Shown here piece after piece: positions 1 through 9,166 of a stretch of 15,192 nucleotides of DNA. The DNA is from DASTPP01 sp035762175 (GTDB lineage Bacteria > Myxococcota_A > Polyangia > Polyangiales > Polyangiaceae). The position numbers and the translations under genes are program-made. How positions within the stretch are numbered: the stretch's first letter is position 1; each line of letters begins with the position of its first letter. Below the pieces are notes generated by a model. That model searched no databases, was not told the origin of the DNA, and saw only the letters and a program-made list of their open reading frames with translations. The stretch covers positions 1 through 15,192 of the forward strand of contig DASTPP010000033.1 in assembly GCA_035762175.1 (NCBI GenBank). The letters run 5' to 3'.

Positions 1-5
1 CCAGC

Positions 6-172
6 ACTCTCGACTGCTGCCGAGCCTGCTCGAACCGGCTCGGCCACACTCTCGACCGCCGCCGACGCAGCTCGACCCGGCTTACGAGCGTCTCTCTCGG
101 CTCCAGGCCCGGTCGGACGAGCCCTCTCGGTGGTCTCGACCGTCGCCAACCCTGCTCGAACCGGTTCGGCGG
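6..172. repeat. 42-bp-period degenerate tandem repeat
   Basis: Similar blocks begin at 6, 48 and 132, and a poorly matching one lies at 90, so the spacing is a multiple of 42 bp. The first and last blocks share a segment matching 19 of 20 bases (25-44 and 151-170), and each good block opens with TCTCGAC. In the + frame starting at position 1 the repeat reads as 14-residue units with a core like STAAEPARTG. That frame has no stop before 1624, so the repeat may be the tail of a broken upstream gene or intergenic repeat DNA. I see nothing else in 1-304 and no clear promoter or ribosome binding site for the gene at 305. Confidence 0.6.
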
Positions 173-304
173 CGAGTTCGGGCACCGGCCGACCCGGTCA
201 GAGCAGAGATTCGGGCGGAGTCAGGCCGCGCGCTCGCCGGCGCCGCCCTGGCCCCCGGCGATCTCGGGCTGGCGGCGCCCCGCGGCGATCGCCCCGCTCG
301 TGCC

Positions 305-985
305 ATGAAGCGGGCGCTGCGCTTCGACCCCTCGGCCCACGACTACCGGCCGGCGTCGGTGCGCGCGGTGCTCGCCGAGTGGGCCGACGTCGACTGGTTC
401 GAGCCCCCGTACGGCGGGCGGGCGGGCGAGCGCGGCGTTCGGCTCTTCGAAGCGCACCTCGCCCTCGTGTGCGCCCTGCGCCCGGGCGCGGTCGCCCCCC
501 GCGCCGAGGTGCAGGCCGTGGCCGGCGGCTGGCTCAGGTTCAGCGCCCTCTGCGAGCGAGTCCGCCAGAACCACGCGTGGGACTGGAAATACTCCGCGCT
601 CAAGCCGCTCTCGGTCGGGCACTCCGAGGCGCGCGGCTTTCGTCGCGAGGGGCGGGTGGTGGCCGGGGCCGGCAGTTTGCCCGACAGCCCCCTGTTCGTG
701 CGACACGCCGACACCATCTTCTGGGTGCCGCCCTTCCGCGAAGACGGCGAGGGCGCGACCGCCGCGCTGCCGCGCGAGCATGCGGCCGACGCCGCCTGGT
801 ACCGCTCGTACGCCGACATGGATGTCTACGAGTGCCTCGAGTGGCAATTCGCCGACCCGAAGCGCGCGCTCGAGGCGAACCCCTTTTACGCGCTCCTGCG
901 CTGCTACGCCGAGGGCTGGTACCCCTTCGCGCTGGGGCCGGCGTCGTTTGTGCTCTTCGCGTTCGTCGGGCGGCCGCGGCCCTGA
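305..985 (+). CDS. hypothetical protein, 226 aa
   Basis: I do not recognise the family. The 226-residue product has no signal peptide, no obvious membrane segment and no known catalytic motif. It looks like a genuine soluble protein: tryptophan- and tyrosine-rich, with well-formed stretches such as DVYECLEWQFADPKRALEAN and FYALLRCYAEGWYPFALGP near the C-terminus. Third codon positions are mostly G or C, as in the neighbours. The ATG at 305 is chosen because the product becomes protein-like from there and the upstream DNA is repetitive. No good Shine-Dalgarno sequence precedes it, so the start is uncertain. It ends 14 bp before recognisable coding sequence resumes in another frame (990-1199), so a frameshift joining the two is possible. 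It lies outside the duplicated module and has no visible link to it. Confidence 0.6.
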   Translation: MKRALRFDPSAHDYRPASVRAVLAEWADVDWFEPPYGGRAGERGVRLFEAHLALVCALRPGAVAPRAEVQAVAGGWLRFSALCERVRQNHAWDWKYSALKPLSVGHSEARGFRREGRVVAGAGSLPDSPLFVRHADTIFWVPPFREDGEGATAALPREHAADAAWYRSYADMDVYECLEWQFADPKRALEANPFYALLRCYAEGWYPFALGPASFVLFAFVGRPRP

Positions 986-989
986 CGGG

Positions 990-1199
990 GGCTGCCCGCC
1001 TCGGCCCGGTGCCCCCGAGGCGGCCCGGGCGGCCAAGCAGGCGGTCGAGCGGGGCTTCGGCGGCACCCTGGACGGGCAGCCCGAGCACCGCTGCGCCGAG
1101 GCCCTACGCCGCGTCGTGCCCGACCCGCCGACGTACGTGCCGATCGTGCCGACGCGCGAGGCGTTCGTGGCGGCGTTGTGGGAGAATGTCGACTTCTGA
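990..1199 (+). pseudogene. C-terminal gene remnant ending in ENVDF
   Basis: The frame ending at the TGA of 1197-1199 reads like a real protein tail, with segments GGTLDGQPEHRCAEALRRVV and PTREAFVAALWENVDF. It has no credible start of its own. It overlaps the end of the preceding gene in another frame, so it is either the frameshifted end of that gene or a fragment of a lost gene. A decayed copy of the same tail (KREVFVKTSGENVNF) ends at 11036, just upstream of the second sigma-kinase module. This marks the left edge of the large duplication. Function is unknown. Confidence 0.4.
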
Positions 1200-1254
1200 G
1201 CGGCGCCCTCGCGGGGCGGCGCGGGGGGGCGGGTACGGCGCATCAGCCCGGTGT

Positions 1255-1351
1255 GAGCCTCTGTCGTGGCGGTCGAGGGCTCAGGTCGGGGATGTGGACG
1301 AGCTTCACGAAGAGAACATGCGAGACATTGAGAAAATAAGATGGATAAAGG
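1255..1351 (+). promoter_or_regulatory. Conserved 97-nt upstream block, copy 1
   Basis: This non-coding block aligns without gaps to 11216-11312. The last 52 bases match at 43 positions and the first 32 at about 28, with an unrelated 13-nt spacer of equal length between them. Substitutions show no third-codon bias in the only conserved reading frame, so it is more likely a DNA or RNA element than a peptide gene. A weak sigma-70-like pair (GAGACA, then GATAAA about 16 nt later) sits at its right end. The rest of 1200-1612 has no supported gene. 1352-1612 is mostly an extra segment of about 228 bp missing from copy 2, with an 8-bp inverted repeat (1417-1424 with 1447-1454). Confidence 0.5.
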
Positions 1352-1612
1352 CTGGGCCCGGCGCGCAAATCTTCATCGACATGAGCAAAGCTCGCGAACC
1401 TAAGTGGTCGAATGTCGGCGGCGACCCGTCGGCGAGGGGCTTAATTTCGCCGCCGAAGAGCGCTCTGGTGCGCGCCCGAGAGCCAAATTACTGGGCCAGG
1501 CTGCCCGCCGCGAACGGCCGGGGCGACGCGCGGGCGCGACGAGCGGCGGGGCAGGGCGGCCCCTGCGCCCGCCCTTCTACGGCAAGCCCGGGCGATGGTG
1601 CCCCGGGTCACA

Positions 1613-1680
1613 CTCAATGCAACTGAGCGGCGCTTCTAGGTGACAAATGCTTGCCTTCGGCGATGCTTCGCGCTTAGCAT
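1613..1680 (+). promoter_or_regulatory. Dyad plus candidate promoter of sigma copy 1
   Basis: A small dyad (CTCA/TGAG, 1613-1627) is followed by the box GGTGACAAATGCTTGCCTT at 1639-1657, which is conserved at 18 of 19 positions upstream of sigma copy 2. Reading TTGCCT (1651-1656) as a -35 leaves an 18-nt spacer to TAGCAT (1675-1680) as a -10. The same spacing gives TTGCCT-N18-TAAAAT in copy 2. The assignment rests on conservation and spacing; I have no consensus for this sigma group. Confidence 0.4.
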
Positions 1681-1700
1681 ATATATACACAAGGCATGTC

Positions 1701-1991
1701 ATGAAAGCGGTGACACTGCTGTTGAGGGGCTGGCAGGGCGGAGAACAGCGGGCTTTCGACCGGCTTATGAAGCTGGCCGACGACGAGCTGCGCCGGCTCG
1801 CCGCGAGCTGCGTGCGGGCCGAGGGGCCCGGGGGTGTGCCCTGGCTGACCGAGCTCGCCTCGGGGGGGCGCCCCTCCGGCTGGCCGAGGGCGAGCGACTC
1901 GGGCCGGGCGAACGCGTGCGCCCGTGGGGCGTCGTGGCGCGCGTGCTGCGCCGGGTCTGGGCCGACGAGGCGCGCGGGCGGCGAGAGGCCT
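1701..1991 (+). pseudogene. Frameshifted partial ECF sigma duplicate
   Basis: The segment is a tandem partial copy of the sigma gene at 2024, 323 bp upstream of it, including about 30 bp of leader. From the ATG at 1701 it encodes MKAVTLLLRGWQGGEQRAFD and continues through RRLAASCVRAEGPG, matching sigma residues 1-55. After a run of seven Gs (1862-1868) homology moves to another frame, LAEGERLGPGERV then VVARVLRRVWADEARGRREAS, matching residues 59-97. There it stops and the leader and start of the intact gene follow. Region 4 is absent, so no functional sigma factor can be made. In the first frame translation runs out of frame to 2003. Alternatives are a slippery G-tract or a sequencing error, but the many substitutions favour a decayed duplicate. 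Confidence 0.8.
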
Positions 1992-2023
1992 CGCGCTTAC
2001 TAACCATATTCATAAGGCAGGTC

Positions 2024-2578
2024 ATGAAAACGGTAACACTGCTATTGCGAGACTGGAAGGCTGGGGACCAGCGGGCCTTCGACCAGCTCATGAATCTGGT
2101 CTACGACGAGCTGCGCCGGCTCGCCGCGAGCTACATGCGGGCCGAGCGGCCCGGGCATACGCTGCGGCCGACCGAGCTCGTCTCGGAGGCGTACCTGCGG
2201 CTGGCGCAGGGCGAGCAGCTCGAGCTGAGCGACCGGGCGCACTTCTTCGGCATCGTGGCGCGCATGATGCGGCAGATCTTGGTCGACGAGGCGCGCAAGC
2301 GGCAGGCGTCGAAGCGGGGCGGGGGCGAGCGGCCGATCACGCTCGACGACATCGCCGTCTCGACCGATCGGCCGGCCGAGGTGGTGGCGCTCGACGAGGC
2401 GCTCTCGGCGCTCGCCCACATCGACGAGCGCAAGGCGAAGACGGCCGAGCTATTCTTCTTTTGCGGCCACTCGCAAGACGAGATCGCGACCATGCACGAC
2501 GTGCACGTGAACACGGTCATCCGCGATTTGCGCTTCGCCAAGGCCTGGGTCCGACGGTATCTCGACGAAGCGAACTAA
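2024..2578 (+). CDS. ECF sigma factor, TIGR02999 type (copy 1)
   Basis: A 184-aa alternative sigma factor that would direct RNA polymerase to a specific promoter set. Region 2 spans about residues 1-97 (VYDELRRLAASYMRAERPGH, then LRPTELVSEAYLRLA and RAHFFGIVARMMRQILVDEA). Region 4 spans about 125-180 with a helix-turn-helix (QDEIATMHDVHVNTVIRDL). Length and sequence fit the TIGR02999/Sigma70_ECF family, which often neighbours Ser/Thr kinases. At the region 2.2 position where most ECF factors have an acidic residue it has Thr50 followed by Glu51. The ATG at 2024 is preceded by GGCAGG and aligns with the family N-terminus. The frame is open back to 1640, but only through the pseudogene. The gene is 1 bp from the kinase; no anti-sigma gene is present. 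I infer control by phosphorylation. Confidence 0.92.
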   Translation: MKTVTLLLRDWKAGDQRAFDQLMNLVYDELRRLAASYMRAERPGHTLRPTELVSEAYLRLAQGEQLELSDRAHFFGIVARMMRQILVDEARKRQASKRGGGERPITLDDIAVSTDRPAEVVALDEALSALAHIDERKAKTAELFFFCGHSQDEIATMHDVHVNTVIRDLRFAKAWVRRYLDEAN

Positions 2579-2579
2579 C

Positions 2580-5372
<2,793 letters not shown>

Positions 5373-5376
5373 CACG

Positions 5377-5400
5377 CTCGGGTCGCCCGCAACGACCGAG
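5377..5400 (+). other. Hairpin just after kinase 1
   Basis: CTCGGGTCG (5377-5385) pairs with CGACCGAG (5393-5400) apart from one bulged G, starting 4 bp after the kinase stop. There is no T-tract, so it is not a classical intrinsic terminator. A perfect 10-bp hairpin occupies the same place after kinase 2. It may stabilise the upstream message or attenuate reading into the lipoprotein gene. Confidence 0.4.
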
Positions 5401-5410
5401 AGCCGGGGCG

Positions 5411-5461
5411 AGGGGGTAAAGCGGGAGGGGGAGTGCGAAGGGGGTAAAGGGGGAGGGGGAG
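5411..5461 (+). repeat. G-rich direct repeat
   Basis: Two 23-bp copies (5411-5433 and 5439-5461) differ at one base and consist of G-runs of three to five separated by TAAAG and A. Several consecutive G-runs on the + strand give quadruplex potential. The repeat is absent from the equivalent gap after kinase 2. The remaining DNA between 5462 and 5591 has no supported gene. Confidence 0.7.
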
Positions 5462-5591
5462 GCTCGACGCCGAGTTCGCGGCGAAAGGAGCCGTGCGCGC
5501 TGAGGTAACCCTGCTTCTGCCGGGCCCGAGCGACGCGAAGGGAGGAGTGTGGCCTATGTTCACATGGCGGCGTGTTCCGGGGCCGGTGTGT

Positions 5592-5696
5592 TGCCACAGG
5601 CCCGGCTCAGCAAAAAAGTCCCGCATGGATGGTGGTCGCGGACACGCGGTAACGCATGTCCCGGTCGTGAGGCTTTGTCTCTCAGGAGGATAGGCG
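5592..5696 (+). promoter_or_regulatory. Conserved leader and strong RBS of lipoprotein 1
   Basis: This stretch aligns to 14990-15095 with a single 1-nt length difference, although the flanking DNA is more diverged. It ends in AGGAGGA (5684-5690), six bases before the ATG, which is the strongest ribosome binding site in the window. A dyad at 5640-5661 has arms GGACACGCG and CGCATGTCC with one mismatch around GTAA. A small stem (TGAGG with TCTCA) abuts the Shine-Dalgarno sequence. Conservation suggests a promoter or RNA control element for the surface lipoprotein. Confidence 0.5.
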
Positions 5697-8600
5697 ATGC
5701 GACTCGAACGCTATGCGCCACTCTGGCTACTCATTTTGACCGCCCTTCTCGCCTGCAGCCCCGGGCCGAAATCGGAGCGGGTGGGCGGGGCCGACAATCG
5801 GCTCAAAGTTCCCGACGTGATTCAAGACAGTATGTCGACCAGCGGCATGACGCAGAATGGCATGACGCAGAACGGGATGACGCAGAATGGCATGACGCAG
5901 AACGGGATGACGCAGAACGGCCTCTGGCAAGACGCGTTCTGGCAGCAGAACCCCGCCGTGCTCCAGGTCTTGCGCAACAACCCCTACGCGCGCGAGCTAC
6001 TCAAATACACCTACGAGTGTGCCATGCCGAAGGGGCAGCTGACGACGATCGACCCCGGCGGGGTGAACCTCGTGCTGCGAGGGGGCATCGGCCTGGCGCC
6101 CCAGTGGGGCGAAGAGGGCGGCGTCTGCGACAAGTCGTGCCAGCGCTGGGTGACGGCGTGCCTGCTCGCGCGCACCAACGCGTACGGCGAGTCGGTCGAA
6201 ATCTCGATGCGGGCGCCCGACGACGCGCCCGAGCCCATCAAGACGGCGCTAGCCCTCGCCCCGGGGGAGGCCGACGAGTACGAGCTCTTCGAAGGGGCCT
6301 TTTACGGCAATCTCTTCGAACAGACGCCGCGCAACGGGGTCGAAATCATGACCCCGCGCTTTTACGCCTGCTCGGGCAAGGGCAGCAGCACGCCCGAGTT
6401 GACCCGGCGCTTCAACGCGAGCGAGGGCGCCGGCGGCCTGATCGAGGTCGTCGGCCCCTGCCTGGGGCAAGAGCCCTACCCCCAAAGCGCGTGCGAGGGC
6501 AGCGGTACCGGCCAGGGCGCCGCGGTCAAAAAGTGTTACCCCAACACGAGCCCGAAGCGCCAAGCCGACGGCCTCTACACCGAGGTCATCACGGTCTACC
6601 TCAAAAAGCCCCGCGCGAGCTGCGGGAACTCGGTCTGCGAGCCCGGCGAATCGAGCGGCGGCCAAGCCTGCCCGAGCGACTGCCCCGCCGGGTGGGCGAC
6701 GTCGTTCCCGGCCGTCCTGACGCAGGGGAGCGCGTCCGCCACGCAAGACCACCGGCTCACGATCGCCTCCTGGGCGCGGATCTCGGCCTTGGGCCCCGAC
6801 AACTCGGTCGTGATCGCCGGGGTGACGCCGGCCGCCGTCAAGTTCGGCCCGGAGCCGCTCCCCCCCGTCGAGAGCGGCGGCACCGCGGTGGGCGTCATCG
6901 CCAAATTCGGCCCCGGGGGCGAGCATCGATGGAGCCGGCGCTTCGACGCCGACGGGCGGGCCTCTCAGGTCGCGGTCGCGATCGACCCGTCGCCGGGCGG
7001 CCGCATCAGCGTGGTACTCAACGAGCGCCGGCACAAATACGAGTCACACATTCGCGTCGTTAGCTTCGACCCGGCGGGGGGGGACCAGGTCTGGTCGGCG
7101 GCGTTCGGCGAGGCGGCGAGCACGAGCTCGGTGAGCGCCAACGCCCTGGCGGTCGCTTCGAACGGCGATCTCTTCATCGCCGCGACGCTCGTCGGCAGCA
7201 TGACCTTCGGCTCGAACATGCTCGAGGCCGAGCCCAACTCGCCCCGCGAGTTCGTGCTCAAGCTGTCGCCGGACGGTACCCCCGCCTGGGCCGCGCGCTT
7301 CGACGGGACGAGCAAGCCCTCGCTGGGCGCCAGGGCCATCAAGGTCGATGCGTCGGGGGGCGCGATCGTCGCCCTGCGCCACGGCGGCGGCGGCGCCCTC
7401 TGGAAGCTCACGCCCGACGGCGCCACCCAGTGGTCGAAAAAGGGCATCTTCGGCGGCGTCGCGTTCGACCCCGGGGTCGGCGGCGACGTCTACGCGACCG
7501 GCGCGATCGAACAGTTGCCCGGCGGCGACGGGTACGACTTCCCCCTGCCGTCGGGGGCCCAAAACGGCGACTTCTTCGTCGTCCGGTACAACAAAGAGAG
7601 CGGCCAGGCGTCGGCGCCCAAGGTCGTCGGGTCCTTCTGCTCGGACCCGCTGTCCCCCTGCGCCTACCGGTGGTTCACGGGGCGTGAAATCGCGTTCGCC
7701 GACACCGGCGAGCTGCTCGTCGGCGTGCGCGGCGGCAGCCGCGCGACCATCGACCTCGGCGGCGGCCCCTTCCGCGCGTACGCGACCGACGACCTGTTCG
7801 TGGCCGCCTTCCGGAAGGCCGATCTCGAATCGCTCTGGGCCAAGCACCTGCCCATGGCCCTCGACGGCACCCTCCGCGGGATGCACTTCGGCGGCTCCGG
7901 CGACCAGCGCAGGGTCGTGGTGAGCGGCACCTTCTCGGGGTCGATGATCGTCAACGGCCGCCCGCTCGCCACGCCGGCGTCCGAGCAGCGCAGCGTCGGC
8001 AGCACCTTCCTCGCCTCCTTCTCCGTGCCCCCGCCCGCGGACCAGGCCCCGCCCGTCATCGTCGAGGGGTCGTCGCCTGAAGAGCCGGCGTACGCGGCCG
8101 TCGAGGCCACCAGCGCCGAGGGCGCCCGGGTCTTCTTCGCGCCGCCCCTCTCGACCGACGAGGGCGGCGCCGGGGTGAGCGTCACCTGCACGCCCCCCCC
8201 GAACGCGATCTTCCCGATCGGGGTGACGACGGTCGAGTGCGTCTCCGCCGACCCGGTCGGCAACCATACCTCGAAGACCTTCGACGTTAAGGTCGTCGAC
8301 GGAGGGCCCGTGTTCGCCGGGACCCCCGAGCCCATCGTGAAAGAGCCGTCGGGCGAGGGCGACACGCCGGTCTCCTTCGAGAACCCCCGCGCCATCGACC
8401 TGGTCGACGGCGACGCCACGGTGTCGTGCACGCCCGCGAGCGGCTCGGCGTTCCCCCTCGGCACGACGCAGATAACGTGCGTGGCCGAAGACTCGAGGGG
8501 CACGACGGCCACGGTGTCCTTCCCCGTGCACGTGCGCAAGGGGGGCAAGACGTGCGGCAACGGCGTGCTCGACCCGGGCGAAGAGTGCGACGACGGCGAC

Positions 8601-9062
8601 GCCGACGACAACGACGGCTGCACGACGGCGTGCGTTCGCGTGAACCTCCCCCCGACGTGCACGGGCGTGTTCGCCTCGCCCGCCGACATTCTGGCCTCGA
8701 CGGGGCAGAACTTCGTGCCCATCACCATCATGGGGCTGAGCGACCCCGACGGCGACCCGCTCACGATCGAGGCGAAAAGCATCCGGCAAGACGAGCGCGT
8801 GAGCCCGTTGTGGTGCCCCAGCGGCGACTGCGCCGACGCCACGCTCGCGCCGCTCGAGGTGCGCGCCGAGCGCGACACCTGGTACCCGACCGACCCGCAG
8901 CCCGACGGCAGGGTCTACCACATCGTATTCTCGGCCCGAGACCCCCAGGGCGCCACGTGCCTGGGCAAGGTCACCGTCTGCGTGCGACGCCGCCACGACG
9001 TCCTGGGCTGCGGCGACCAAGGCGACCTCTACGACAGCCTCGTGCCGAGCCCCCTCCCATGA
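5697..9062 (+). CDS. Multidomain surface lipoprotein, 1121 aa
   Basis: A lipoprotein signal peptide ends at Cys20 (LTALLAC), so the protein should be lipid-anchored outside the cell. Five MTQNG repeats fill residues 51-75. Residues about 100-304 form a Cys-containing domain with the segments GLAPQWG, WVTACLLARTNAYG and EGAFYGNLF, which I recall from uncharacterised myxobacterial lipoproteins. A small Cys cluster starts at 309 (CGNSVCEPGE). About 330-775 is propeller-like, with recurring W-x3-F-type strands near 410, 464 and 528 (SBBP-like). Two HYR domains follow (about 784-949; FPIGVTTVECVSADPVGN and FPLGTTQITCVAEDSRG), then a DUF4215/Myxo_disulf_rpt motif (953-979) and a C-terminal DPDGDPLTI domain. 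No enzyme motif is seen; adhesion or matrix function is likely. It is preceded by a conserved leader and a strong RBS, and a paralogue begins at 15096. Confidence 0.9.
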   Translation: MRLERYAPLWLLILTALLACSPGPKSERVGGADNRLKVPDVIQDSMSTSGMTQNGMTQNGMTQNGMTQNGMTQNGLWQDAFWQQNPAVLQVLRNNPYARELLKYTYECAMPKGQLTTIDPGGVNLVLRGGIGLAPQWGEEGGVCDKSCQRWVTACLLARTNAYGESVEISMRAPDDAPEPIKTALALAPGEADEYELFEGAFYGNLFEQTPRNGVEIMTPRFYACSGKGSSTPELTRRFNASEGAGGLIEVVGPCLGQEPYPQSACEGSGTGQGAAVKKCYPNTSPKRQADGLYTEVITVYLKKPRASCGNSVCEPGESSGGQACPSDCPAGWATSFPAVLTQGSASATQDHRLTIASWARISALGPDNSVVIAGVTPAAVKFGPEPLPPVESGGTAVGVIAKFGPGGEHRWSRRFDADGRASQVAVAIDPSPGGRISVVLNERRHKYESHIRVVSFDPAGGDQVWSAAFGEAASTSSVSANALAVASNGDLFIAATLVGSMTFGSNMLEAEPNSPREFVLKLSPDGTPAWAARFDGTSKPSLGARAIKVDASGGAIVALRHGGGGALWKLTPDGATQWSKKGIFGGVAFDPGVGGDVYATGAIEQLPGGDGYDFPLPSGAQNGDFFVVRYNKESGQASAPKVVGSFCSDPLSPCAYRWFTGREIAFADTGELLVGVRGGSRATIDLGGGPFRAYATDDLFVAAFRKADLESLWAKHLPMALDGTLRGMHFGGSGDQRRVVVSGTFSGSMIVNGRPLATPASEQRSVGSTFLASFSVPPPADQAPPVIVEGSSPEEPAYAAVEATSAEGARVFFAPPLSTDEGGAGVSVTCTPPPNAIFPIGVTTVECVSADPVGNHTSKTFDVKVVDGGPVFAGTPEPIVKEPSGEGDTPVSFENPRAIDLVDGDATVSCTPASGSAFPLGTTQITCVAEDSRGTTATVSFPVHVRKGGKTCGNGVLDPGEECDDGDADDNDGCTTACVRVNLPPTCTGVFASPADILASTGQNFVPITIMGLSDPDGDPLTIEAKSIRQDERVSPLWCPSGDCADATLAPLEVRAERDTWYPTDPQPDGRVYHIVFSARDPQGATCLGKVTVCVRRRHDVLGCGDQGDLYDSLVPSPLP
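5847..5921 (+). repeat. Five 15-bp repeats encoding MTQNG
   Basis: Five consecutive in-frame 15-bp units encode MTQNG, differing only at AAT/AAC and the last base of the Gly codon. Units alternate in these silent positions, which suggests growth by duplication of 30-bp pairs. They lie shortly after the lipidation site and may form a spacer or a five-residue-periodic structure. Such near-identical units are prone to copy-number change. Confidence 0.95.
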
Positions 9063-9166
9063 GCCCGCTTCCTCCCGCCGGCGGCCGGCCGCCGCGCCCC
9101 CTGCGACCGCGCGAACGACGCCCCCGCCCGATGACGACGAACTTGCCGCGAACGCGAGGTACCCCC

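Noticed and set aside
130..1626. 498-codon + strand open frame
   Set aside because: It is Arg/Ala/Pro-rich without recognisable structure, overlaps the more protein-like frame at 305-985, and runs through the conserved non-coding block.
6018..6610. ADYC domain in the lipoprotein
   Set aside because: The layout recalls myxobacterial secreted proteins, but I cannot find the defining ADYC motif, so I leave the domain unnamed.
5549..7063. 504-codon + strand open frame overlapping the lipoprotein start
   Set aside because: It is a shifted reading of the lipoprotein gene, which has a lipobox, strong RBS and clear domains. The overlapping frame is Arg-rich and featureless.
9079..9094. 16-bp perfect GC palindrome between lipoprotein and nidogen/SMB genes as a terminator
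   Set aside because: It has no loop and no T-tract, and in DNA this GC-rich a short palindrome of G and C is not strong evidence.
9131..9166. Upstream ATG for the nidogen/SMB gene
   Set aside because: It lacks a Shine-Dalgarno sequence and would put twelve residues before the signal peptide; the ATG at 9167 has GAGGT at good spacing.
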